From the IMG/VR virus record IMGVR_UViG_3300017739_000040, positions 1 to 35,314 of that record: 35,314 nucleotides of DNA; one strand, 5' to 3'. The notes under the pieces are model-generated. The model saw only the letters and a program-made list of their open reading frames with translations, made no database searches and was not told where the DNA came from. The stretch comes from a virus. This document shows, piece by piece, positions 28,765 through 35,314 of this stretch; within the stretch, counting starts at the first letter, position 1; the number at the start of each line of letters is the position of its first letter. A program made the position numbers and the translations under genes.

Positions 28765-28964
28765 CGTTTATGTGCAAAGCACTGCCATGTAACGCCGTGA
28801 TCACTGCTATGCCAGGCCTGCTGCGACCCACAATACGAACAAGTGTGCGTAATGTGACGAGTCTTTGACTCAGGCTTTGATTCCTGTTTCTTTGATAGCT
28901 CATCCAGTATTTTTTTCTTGAATGGAGTCGCGTATTCTCCGAACAAATCCCCGATGTCAGACAT
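28761..28964 (-). CDS. Small zinc-finger protein
   Basis: 67 residues from the ATG at 28964, which overlaps the primase 3' end. A helical N-terminus (MSDIGDLFGEYATPFKKKIL) is followed by a zinc-binding pattern HTCSYCGSQQAWHSSDH ... WQCFAH. Probably accessory to the primase-helicase, but that is inference from position. Confidence 0.6.
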   Translation of the reverse strand: MSDIGDLFGEYATPFKKKILDELSKKQESKPESKTRHITHTCSYCGSQQAWHSSDHGVTWQCFAHKR

Positions 28965-31125
28965 TATCCCGACCTGTAACTGGTTCGTATTCACCTCGTG
29001 ACATAAGACCCCGAACATCACCCAACCAAATCTTGCCGCCCGTTGCCGTCAACTGGAACTTGTCAATACGACCAGAGCGATGGAGATCCCGAACATAGTT
29101 TTCCAGCACAGATTTACTCAAGCCTTGTAATATCTCTGGTGCATCAGCATCCTCTACACGCTTGGACACGGCGTTATTGCCACTCATATGTGTAAGCGCA
29201 ATGCCACTATCTTCGCACTGAACAATCCATTCATACATTGCGTCCAGCTTAATCTCACGAGCAGAGCCTGAATCCAGAGCTTCGATTTGTTCGGTTTTAT
29301 CAACCAGCAGCCCAGTCATAGGATCGCGTACAAAATGCCGAACATTTCTACTGGCTGGCCCGTTTGACTTCACAACAGCGCCGTCAAAACATGTATTTCG
29401 CTGATACGGAACTCCGAGCCGTTCACATGTTTTTTGACCTCGGGCAGTATCAACCTGCCACAATGCAAACGCCGACCTCACGCCATCAACAAGCGCACTT
29501 GTACCCCGAATAAGATTACGAGCCTGTTCTGGTGTTTTGATCACTGCGTCATCCTTAACCTTGGTCATATGATGGCACATCAGCACCGATGCGCCTGTCT
29601 CTGTAGCGATTTTAGCCAACAGACCAGTCAATGCAGCACCTGCCGCCGGATCAGCATTTACGTCAGCATGTACAAAAGACGCCAACGGATCAAACACGAT
29701 CAACTTCAGATCACTTAGCTGCAAGATTTGTTCGTAAATTTTTTCAAACTCTTGGCTTGTGCTAAATTCACCATTTACTTCTGACAAGATAGGAAACACA
29801 CCGCCAACATTTGGCAGCGGTACAATCTTCAGATCATATGCGTAATTCATACGCTCCATCATAGGATCAAGTCTGTCGATCCTGCGGTGCATCTCAGATT
29901 CATCATCTTCTGCTGTGAAGATAACCACGTTACCGAACTCACGAACCAGCCCACCAAAAGCATTTGTCATGGGCTTGCCAGAGGCAATTTTCATGCCCAT
30001 GTCCAATGTCATCATGCCCTTACCAGCATCACCTGCGGCAGAGAAGATGATCGGCACACCCAACGGAAACGTGCCATCAATCAAAAACTTTTGAATTGGT
30101 GCATCACCCTCAAACCTTGCGGCAGAGAATGTATCATCAAGCAGGTTGATAGCGATCTTAGTAGCTTTCGCCTTGGTGCTTACGAACTCCTCAATGTCAA
30201 ACCCTTCAGAGATTGCATCAGAAGCATCCCAACCGTCAGGCTTGCCCATTGGTGGCGTCAACATGGTTGTAGATCTCACGCCTGCGGCTAACGCTAAATC
30301 CTGAATCAGATCAGCCAGCTTTTTGCCTGCTGTGTCATTGTCAGGCCATAAGATCAACTCTTTACCTTGCAGTGGAGAGAAATCATATTGTGTAGCTGTT
30401 CGCTTTGTCAGCGCACCTGCACCACCAATTGTACATGTAGCACTATAGCCTGCTGCGTTCAGCGCATCAGCGCACTTCTCACCCTCAACCCAAATCACAC
30501 GGCGCGATGCCAGCACATTTGGGATATTGTACAGAGGCCGCACATCAGGAAACTTGGAGTATGGTGAGCCTTCAATGAATGGCCTGAACTCTTTTTTTGG
30601 CTTGCCGTTTGTATTTAACAATGGATTGCCAGCCGCATCCTTTACATTGTAGCGGCGCACTGATACCAGAACTTCACCGTCTGCATTGGTGTATACATAT
30701 TCGGCATCATATGGCGAGTTAGCGTTAAACTGTTGTTTAAATGGGTTCTCGACTGGCCCATTATTGTGAACAACTTGCGGCGCTGTGTGATCCAGATATG
30801 TCCCGAACATATCTTTGATCTCGCCGAGCTTCATGCCACGCGCTTCCATCAGGATCTTTACGATACCCCCAATCCCGACACCGCCATTGAAATCCTGCCC
30901 CTTCATAAAATGTGGGGAATGCGGATCAATGTTTATTTTTAACGATTGCCCAGGATCACCTAATAACGACCCAAGATAGAACGTATTGCCATGAACCCGA
31001 CCAGCAGGAAACGTATCGCGTAAGATACGAATTTGTTCGCTTTTCGGAACTCGGCGAGAAATCTCATCTACTAAATTATTTGCAGAAATACTAGATGTAG
31101 TATTGCCAAACCTAACCACACTCAT
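28957..31125 (-). CDS. Primase-helicase: TOPRIM plus RepA-type ATPase
   Basis: 722 residues. Primase-like N-terminal part with HFMKGQDFNGGVGIGGIVKI. TOPRIM centre: RRVIWVEGEKCADALNAAGY (about 210-230) and ELILWPDNDTAGKKLADLIQ (about 255-275). RepA-like ATPase: IIFSAAGDAGKGMMTLDMGM (Walker A, about 355-375), LIVFDPLASFVHAD (Walker B) and SVLMCHHMTK (sensor-like). A C-terminal winged-helix-like stretch (LQGLSKSVLENYVRDLHRSG). It would unwind DNA and lay primers. No DNA polymerase is seen in the window. Confidence 0.85.
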   Translation of the reverse strand: MSVVRFGNTTSSISANNLVDEISRRVPKSEQIRILRDTFPAGRVHGNTFYLGSLLGDPGQSLKINIDPHSPHFMKGQDFNGGVGIGGIVKILMEARGMKLGEIKDMFGTYLDHTAPQVVHNNGPVENPFKQQFNANSPYDAEYVYTNADGEVLVSVRRYNVKDAAGNPLLNTNGKPKKEFRPFIEGSPYSKFPDVRPLYNIPNVLASRRVIWVEGEKCADALNAAGYSATCTIGGAGALTKRTATQYDFSPLQGKELILWPDNDTAGKKLADLIQDLALAAGVRSTTMLTPPMGKPDGWDASDAISEGFDIEEFVSTKAKATKIAINLLDDTFSAARFEGDAPIQKFLIDGTFPLGVPIIFSAAGDAGKGMMTLDMGMKIASGKPMTNAFGGLVREFGNVVIFTAEDDESEMHRRIDRLDPMMERMNYAYDLKIVPLPNVGGVFPILSEVNGEFSTSQEFEKIYEQILQLSDLKLIVFDPLASFVHADVNADPAAGAALTGLLAKIATETGASVLMCHHMTKVKDDAVIKTPEQARNLIRGTSALVDGVRSAFALWQVDTARGQKTCERLGVPYQRNTCFDGAVVKSNGPASRNVRHFVRDPMTGLLVDKTEQIEALDSGSAREIKLDAMYEWIVQCEDSGIALTHMSGNNAVSKRVEDADAPEILQGLSKSVLENYVRDLHRSGRIDKFQLTATGGKIWLGDVRGLMSRGEYEPVTGRDNV

Positions 31126-31160
31126 TATATTGTACCTCGTTAAGCATTGTTTTACCTCGT

Positions 31161-31202
31161 GGGAGGCAGGTCATTTCCGAACACCTGTCTCCCATTTTTT
31201 TT
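31161..31202 (+). terminator. Intrinsic terminator facing the plus strand
   Basis: An 11-bp stem with one G-T wobble (31161-31171 with 31083-type partner bases 31183-31193), loop of 11, followed on the plus strand by ATTTTTTTT (31194-31202). On the minus strand, the direction of all local genes, no T run follows. It would stop antisense transcription, or act on the sense strand only as an mRNA-end hairpin. Confidence 0.6.
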
Positions 31203-31995
31203 ATTCAGACCAGCAAGTATCCCGAAACTCGCAGAACTTGCAACCATAATAATCGTTATTCTGCGCCACACGCGGCAACATCTCATTTGCACGGGTAGCC
31301 TTAATAATATTTACAGCCTTATCGCTAGTAGACTGTGCAAGCTCCGCATTGAACGGAATCAGCTCAATATATATTTCGCTTGTATTCTTGTTCATAACTG
31401 TAAAGCAACAAGGATGCTCTGACAGATCCATATACGCCTGATACAAAGCAACCTGCGCTGCGTATACAGGGTTAGCAATAGCCACGCCTTTACGAACAAA
31501 TTCGTTAAATTTCTTGTCCGATGCTGATTTGCACTCCCACAGCATAGGGTATCCAATCGGCAACGGCCCTCCAACTATAACGCCGTCAATATGTCCGCGA
31601 ACTTCGCCGTCAGCCGTATCAAAACCAAATTGTTCGCCTTTCAGCTCGGTACGCAAATCAAACCCCGCGTCACGAAACATGATGATCATAAGATCTTCGA
31701 TGCTATGACCAAGAGCAAATGTTCGTAATGTTTTTGCTGGGAATCCCCGACCTTCATCGACCTCCTGCGCCATATATCTATATTGAAGTTTACGAGCGCA
31801 TGGGTCGCCAAGAGAAGATGCTCCAAGATACCTGCGGCGCGGAGCCTTGAACTCTTTGTCTTTTATACCCCGATCAAGCTCTTTAATTATATTTTCGGCG
31901 TCTTCAGAATGGGATGTCCTTTTCGCTTTCAATGCAGAATCTGCCGCCTCCATATCGGAGGTAAACTTCTGTAAGGTATTCATTAGAGTAGACAT
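31201..31995 (-). CDS. Cas4-like PD-(D/E)XK nuclease with cysteine cluster
   Basis: 264 residues. Nuclease core: VRGHIDGVI and MLWECKSASDKKFNEF (D and ExK), then AAQVALYQAYMDLS. Cysteines at SLGDPCARKLQY (about 66) and in the C-terminal CKFCEFRDTCW make the four-Cys iron-sulfur staple of Cas4/AddB-type exonucleases. It probably degrades DNA ends for recombination with the neighbouring helicase and ssDNA-binding candidate. It overlaps the upstream gene by 92 bases; later internal ATGs (MNTLQ) are possible starts. Confidence 0.82.
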   Translation of the reverse strand: MSTLMNTLQKFTSDMEAADSALKAKRTSHSEDAENIIKELDRGIKDKEFKAPRRRYLGASSLGDPCARKLQYRYMAQEVDEGRGFPAKTLRTFALGHSIEDLMIIMFRDAGFDLRTELKGEQFGFDTADGEVRGHIDGVIVGGPLPIGYPMLWECKSASDKKFNEFVRKGVAIANPVYAAQVALYQAYMDLSEHPCCFTVMNKNTSEIYIELIPFNAELAQSTSDKAVNIIKATRANEMLPRVAQNNDYYGCKFCEFRDTCWSE

Positions 31996-32152
31996 CTTCT
32001 AGCCCTTCTATTGCTTGAATTACCACAGCGATTGCTACGATTTCATCTTCAGATAAATCACAAAGCTGCTTGTCCCAACCAATATTGGTGAACAGCTTTC
32101 CAATTGTTTTTAGTGGAGAGTGATGGTGCCTTCGGCGGTTGCTATGCCCCAT
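31904..32152 (-). CDS. Small unknown protein
   Basis: 82 residues: MGHSNRRRHHHSPLKTIGKL, then LCDLSEDEIVAIAVVIQAIE and YLRYGGGRFCIESEKDIPF. A basic, His-rich start and helical rest. It overlaps genes on both sides (43 and 92 bases), a heavy overlap, so part of the annotated length may be untranslated. No family recognised. Confidence 0.5.
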   Translation of the reverse strand: MGHSNRRRHHHSPLKTIGKLFTNIGWDKQLCDLSEDEIVAIAVVIQAIEGLEDVYSNEYLTEVYLRYGGGRFCIESEKDIPF

Positions 32153-32400
32153 GTTTCTTCGTCCCCTTCCATACGGCTAAAGCCTATGATGTACATAATG
32201 CTGTCGCCAAAATATATTTCTGCTTCCCCGTCCACAAGCATATTATCATAACGCTCTATATAATCAGTAATAGCGTCCATAACACATTCGTGTACCTCTT
32301 CTCCGTCATTAGGGTCTTTTACTTGCACAAAACAAGATATGTCAATTTCGGTATCATCAATCAGATTCAGCTTCACTTGCAAGTTGCCTCTGTTCATCAT
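32110..32400 (-). CDS. Small acidic protein, unknown
   Basis: 96 residues, acidic (ERYDNMLVDGEAEIYFGDSI, GFSRMEGDEETWGIATAEG). Beta-rich appearance. Begins inside the helicase 3' end (44-base overlap). No family recognised. Confidence 0.5.
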   Translation of the reverse strand: MMNRGNLQVKLNLIDDTEIDISCFVQVKDPNDGEEVHECVMDAITDYIERYDNMLVDGEAEIYFGDSIMYIIGFSRMEGDEETWGIATAEGTITLH

Positions 32401-34075
32401 TTATGGCTTTCTGAGCTACGTCATTGACATATGCGTCAATAAATCTTTTGTTCCAAATATAATTAAGCATACACGCCGCTTTATATTTAGTCCACGAGAA
32501 GTCAAAAGCGCCTACATGCACTCCGTGCTTATTTAACTGAGCGCGTTGTTTTTCGCTTACACGATCATTAAGCCAACGCTTACTTTTCTTAGCGCTATCG
32601 CTATTTTCATTCACCCTCATAAAGTCATCAGCCGCTGCCATCACTTGTCTTGTGCTTCCGATGCTGATTATCCTAACTCTACCATCATTCTTTTTAACCA
32701 AGGCAACAGAAGCGCATGTTGTCTCTGCCACCAAAGAAAACCCATTGAACCCAGATGATGACCAACAAGATCCTGTGCCAAACAAATCAATCCAACGGAA
32801 TGGTGACCGCTCCATAAGATCCACTTCAGTAAGCTCAAAGGACTCAAGATCCTCTAGCGGCATCTTCTCGCCATCTTGCGCTTCATAGCCGCAGATAGGG
32901 CATTCTTTTGCAGATAAAGGAATTGAGCTACCGCACCCGGCGCAATCTTTTTTGGGCTGATCACCGTTTAACTCACCGCCATCAAGATTGACTAGATCAT
33001 CCAAAGATCCATGAGTAAGAACCGATGTGCCAAAGTCCATGACAACACAGTTATCTTTAATGACATCAGGGAACTCTTCCTGATCAATCGTGCGTAAGCC
33101 TCGACCAATCATTTGCACCATTGTAGCTTTATACGAACATGGGCGAGTCAGCATGACACACGACACAGGCGGGGCATCAAACCCCTCTGTAAGCACAGCA
33201 ACATTGACTACAACTTCTATATCTCCATGAGCCAATTCATGTAAGATCTCTTCACGTTCATGGCTTGGAGTGTCCCCAGTTACAGTAGCGGCCTTTACAT
33301 TGGCATCAAGGAACTCTTCACATAAATCTGTTGCATGTTTAATTGTTGAGCAGAACACAATTGTTTTTCTATCGGGCGCTCTTTCCGCCCACTCTTCCAC
33401 AACTCTTTTGTTGATAGCGCGGCGGTTCATAATTCGCTCGACCGCTTCCATATCAAAGTCTGCAACAGTTTTGCGAACACTCCGCAACTCATCCTGCACA
33501 CCTACATCAATCACATATGTTTTGGGCGGAACCAGAAACCCTTCATTGATTAGAGTAGAGATTTCAATCTGGTGGCTACAATTGTTAAATACGTCCCGCA
33601 AGCCCTTCTTATCACCACGGTTAGGGGTAGCGGTAAAACCAACTACTTGCACCCCCTCATTGGCCTCTTTTGCGGCCTTAATGATACGTTGATATGTATC
33701 GGCAATAGTATGATGCGCTTCATCGACAACAATCATGTCAACGTGCGGCATTTGCGCTAGATTCTTCTCACGAGATAGAGTCTGCACCATTGCGAATACA
33801 GCGTTGCCTGACCAATCCTTTTGTGAAGCATTGTAAAAACTGCTAGTAAGATTTGGATTGACCTTATGAAATTTACTGGAATTTTGTGAAACTAATTCAT
33901 CACGATGCTGAAGAATTAGAACATTATCATTTTTCTTATATCGCTTGCCCACAAGTGCGGACAGCATAATAGTCTTGCCAGCCCCAGTAGGAGCCACGAC
34001 AAGCGTGTTGCCATGTTTGTCTAAAGCGTCAGAGGCGGCATTAATAGCCGCCTCTTGGTATCCGCGCAAAATCAC
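32357..34075 (-). CDS. SF2 DEAD/DEAH-box helicase with zinc ribbon
   Basis: 572 residues. GYQEAAINAA (Q-like motif), Walker A APTGAGKT (28-35), DEAH (118-121), GFTATPNR (motif III region), then the second domain with NVAVLTEGFDAPPVSCVMLT and QMIGRGLRT (motif VI). A zinc ribbon CAGCGSSIPLSAKECPICG lies near residues 375-395. Relatives (UvsW/RAD25-like) act in recombination and replication restart. It overlaps the winged-helix gene by 4 bases and lies in the same operon as the Cas4-like nuclease. Confidence 0.88.
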   Translation of the reverse strand: MILRGYQEAAINAASDALDKHGNTLVVAPTGAGKTIMLSALVGKRYKKNDNVLILQHRDELVSQNSSKFHKVNPNLTSSFYNASQKDWSGNAVFAMVQTLSREKNLAQMPHVDMIVVDEAHHTIADTYQRIIKAAKEANEGVQVVGFTATPNRGDKKGLRDVFNNCSHQIEISTLINEGFLVPPKTYVIDVGVQDELRSVRKTVADFDMEAVERIMNRRAINKRVVEEWAERAPDRKTIVFCSTIKHATDLCEEFLDANVKAATVTGDTPSHEREEILHELAHGDIEVVVNVAVLTEGFDAPPVSCVMLTRPCSYKATMVQMIGRGLRTIDQEEFPDVIKDNCVVMDFGTSVLTHGSLDDLVNLDGGELNGDQPKKDCAGCGSSIPLSAKECPICGYEAQDGEKMPLEDLESFELTEVDLMERSPFRWIDLFGTGSCWSSSGFNGFSLVAETTCASVALVKKNDGRVRIISIGSTRQVMAAADDFMRVNENSDSAKKSKRWLNDRVSEKQRAQLNKHGVHVGAFDFSWTKYKAACMLNYIWNKRFIDAYVNDVAQKAINDEQRQLASEAESD

Positions 34076-34422
34076 GATGGATTCCGATACTTATACGCAG
34101 AGATTTTTTTGTCGTACTTTTTTGTAATCAAAAAACCAGCCTTACGCAATTGACTCATTTCGTGAGCAACAGTGCCTTTAGTTTTGCCCAAACGCTTCTG
34201 AAGCTGGCTCAGAGTGTAAGGTCTGCCACTTTCCATGATAGCGCGTAACGGATCGCAATAACGTGGGTGCTTACGTTTTTTGTTTGAATATTTTTCATAT
34301 TCAGCACCGAACAGAGCATTCAAACCCGGCTCCAATTCTTTAGCTAATTGCGCTCTAGTGTAGCCTTTTTGTTTTTTTGGTTCTTGCAAACCAAAGATTG
34401 ATTTAAAAATTCTTCCTAACAT
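34072..34422 (-). CDS. Winged-helix protein carrying the coat protein N-terminal peptide
   Basis: 116 residues in three parts: a basic amphipathic start (MLGRIFKSIFGLQEPKKQKG), the peptide RAQLAKELEPGLNALFG at residues 23-39 followed by AEYEKY, and a winged helix-turn-helix (about 55-113) reading PLRAIMESGRPYTLSQLQKR, GTVAHEMSQLRKAGFL and ITKKYDKK. The central peptide is the same as residues 5-21 of the major capsid protein. The gene is early and upstream of the helicase. It probably binds DNA and contacts whatever recognises the coat peptide; both statements are inference. Confidence 0.75.
   Translation of the reverse strand: MLGRIFKSIFGLQEPKKQKGYTRAQLAKELEPGLNALFGAEYEKYSNKKRKHPRYCDPLRAIMESGRPYTLSQLQKRLGKTKGTVAHEMSQLRKAGFLITKKYDKKISAYKYRNPS
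34288..34356 (-). repeat. Early copy of the coat protein peptide
   Basis: Codes for residues 23-45 of the winged-helix protein. Compared with 6887-6937 of the coat gene, 16 of 51 bases differ over the identical 17 residues, all silent. Confidence 0.9.
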
Positions 34423-34431
34423 TGCGACCTC

Positions 34432-35061
34432 CTATTTAGCCCAAGACGGCGTCACAGTAGCCGAAGCATTGTGTACCGTTGGTTGTTGCGGTGCGGCGGC
34501 AACTGGTGCCTGTGCCATAGGCGCAGCGGCTGGCGTTGTCATTGTTTGACCACCGATAAAGCCTTTGGAGTCTGCTGTAAGAACATACTTAATCTTGTTC
34601 TTATCGGCATACCCATTAGTGCCTTTCTCAACTCCAATGGAAAAACATACGCTCATTCCATTGAGATCACTAACCCCATTCAAGCTACGCGCCTGTTGTG
34701 CTTGCGGAGATTCGTCTTTGGACGATAGGTTAAACGCACTATCAACCATGCTCTTCAACATGCGAAGACCAATCTCTTTGGCAACAGGAATGCCACGTTC
34801 TGACAGCTTGTCGCCGTCAACAAAAACATTATGCCAGATCTTACGCTTGTCAAAAGAACCACCAACGATGGTCATTTCAACAGGTAGCCATTTTGCGCTT
34901 GTTGATTGTGACGACTTAAAATACTGCCCCGCACCGAACTCAGGCAGCTCAACATCACCACCAGTAAGTTTAACAATGCCACGAACAACCGTGCCATCTG
35001 GGATCAGTTCCAGCGGAGTGTTATCGTATTCTGCTGGTGCTACGTTATTTAGGTTAAGCAT
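34432..35061 (-). CDS. DUF669-like protein, candidate ssDNA-binding protein
   Basis: 209 residues from the ATG at 35061, chosen because AAGGAG precedes it and the longer frame would overlap the previous gene heavily. Contains NNVAPAEYDNTPLELIPDGT, VRGIVKLTGGDVELPEFGAG, then WLPVEMTIVGGSFDKRKIWH and ISIGVEKGTNG-like late parts. The pattern resembles DUF669 proteins, which appear next to recombination genes in phages. The last 40 residues are Ala/Pro/Gln-rich, like the tails of single-strand binding proteins. The ssDNA role is inference. Confidence 0.6.
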   Translation of the reverse strand: MLNLNNVAPAEYDNTPLELIPDGTVVRGIVKLTGGDVELPEFGAGQYFKSSQSTSAKWLPVEMTIVGGSFDKRKIWHNVFVDGDKLSERGIPVAKEIGLRMLKSMVDSAFNLSSKDESPQAQQARSLNGVSDLNGMSVCFSIGVEKGTNGYADKNKIKYVLTADSKGFIGGQTMTTPAAAPMAQAPVAAAPQQPTVHNASATVTPSWAK

Positions 35062-35314
35062 TTGTTTCTTCTCCTTCTGCAATAACCACTTCACTAGGAT
35101 TGACAAACGCCATTGGTCTGTCAGCTTGCGCCGTACCTGCGGACATTTTTTCCAAAAGTTTTCCGAGATGCGGCTCTTCAATCATATCCAACCGACCACT
35201 ACGATCCTTGGCTGGATAATTCCATTTGTTTAGAGTCTGGCAAACGAAGGCGCGGAACTGTTGTCCTTCTTCGCTTGTCATTGTTGTCATTGTGATCACT
35301 TCATCAACAATGCC
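35054..35314 (-). CDS. Unknown protein, probably partial at right edge
   Basis: The frame is open to the right edge. Possible starts inside the window are GTG 35299 and ATG 35290 or 35281 (MTTMTSEEGQQF), none with a clear ribosome site, so the true start may be outside. Visible: FRAFVCQTLNKWNYPAKDRS, IEEPHLGKLLEKMSAG. It overlaps the DUF669-like gene by 8 bases. I do not recognise the family. Confidence 0.5.
   Translation of the reverse strand, partial: GIVDEVITMTTMTSEEGQQFRAFVCQTLNKWNYPAKDRSGRLDMIEEPHLGKLLEKMSAGTAQADRPMAFVNPSEVVIAEGEETNA

Noticed and set aside
1-35314. Joining left and right ends as a circle, because the partial left gene continues in frame into the right-edge frame
   Set aside because: A one-in-three chance match. 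The joined protein does not look like either family and no end overlap is seen, so circularity is not supported.

Overview
The window looks like about 35 kb of a tailed double-stranded DNA phage, most likely a short-tailed (podovirus-type) phage of a marine bacterium. The reasons are a long P22-type portal, HK97-fold coat protein, terminase, tail-adaptor-like proteins and no tape-measure gene, together with small protein families I associate with uncultured marine phage contigs. The host assignment is inference. Every gene but one is on the minus strand, so the genome reads from right (early) to left (late). I saw no integrase, DNA polymerase, endolysin, tRNA or CRISPR array.

Layout, in transcription order. 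35.3-28.8 kb is the replication and recombination block: DUF669-like ssDNA-binding candidate, winged-helix protein, SF2 helicase, Cas4-like nuclease, TOPRIM/RepA primase-helicase. One isolated plus-strand gene (DUF6378-like) sits at 28.5 kb. 28.4-24.6 kb holds small unknown genes and an overlapping trio: C5 cytosine methyltransferase, HNH endonuclease and an XF1762-like protein. 24.6-24.35 kb is an AT-rich gap full of CTTGTAAG repeats, a candidate origin or operator cluster. 24.35-23.5 kb holds a zinc-finger protein and the terminase small subunit. 23.1-20.2 kb holds three small self-contained operons (small membrane protein; unknown plus gamma-glutamylcyclotransferase-like; amidoligase with a C-terminal winged helix), each with its own promoter and terminator. 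They separate the two terminase subunits. 20.0-6.0 kb is the late head operon: XRE regulator, terminase large subunit, portal, holin-like proteins, GroES-like co-chaperonin, scaffold and coat protein, closed by a strong terminator. 5.9-0 kb holds decoration, basic virion, adaptor and tail-fibre proteins, and the last gene runs off the left edge.

The most interesting signals are these. (1) A 17-residue peptide from the coat protein N-terminus recurs exactly in an early winged-helix protein 27 kb away, encoded almost entirely by different synonymous codons. (2) Four clear promoters, and a weaker fifth, carry the same 11-bp palindrome GCAATNRTTGC between -35 and -10, which suggests one regulator controls the lysis/late/accessory programme. 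(3) The three accessory operons are bounded by composite linkers with the same layout: TCGGG-rich stretch, terminator, GAAC-N4-GTTC-type palindrome, common promoter. (4) A roughly 70-residue beta-rich module is inserted three times into two adjacent tail proteins. (5) A structured-RNA candidate closed by a perfect 12-bp stem lies between the terminase and portal gene groups.

Functional calls come from reading motifs by eye and from memory of protein families; no database search was run.
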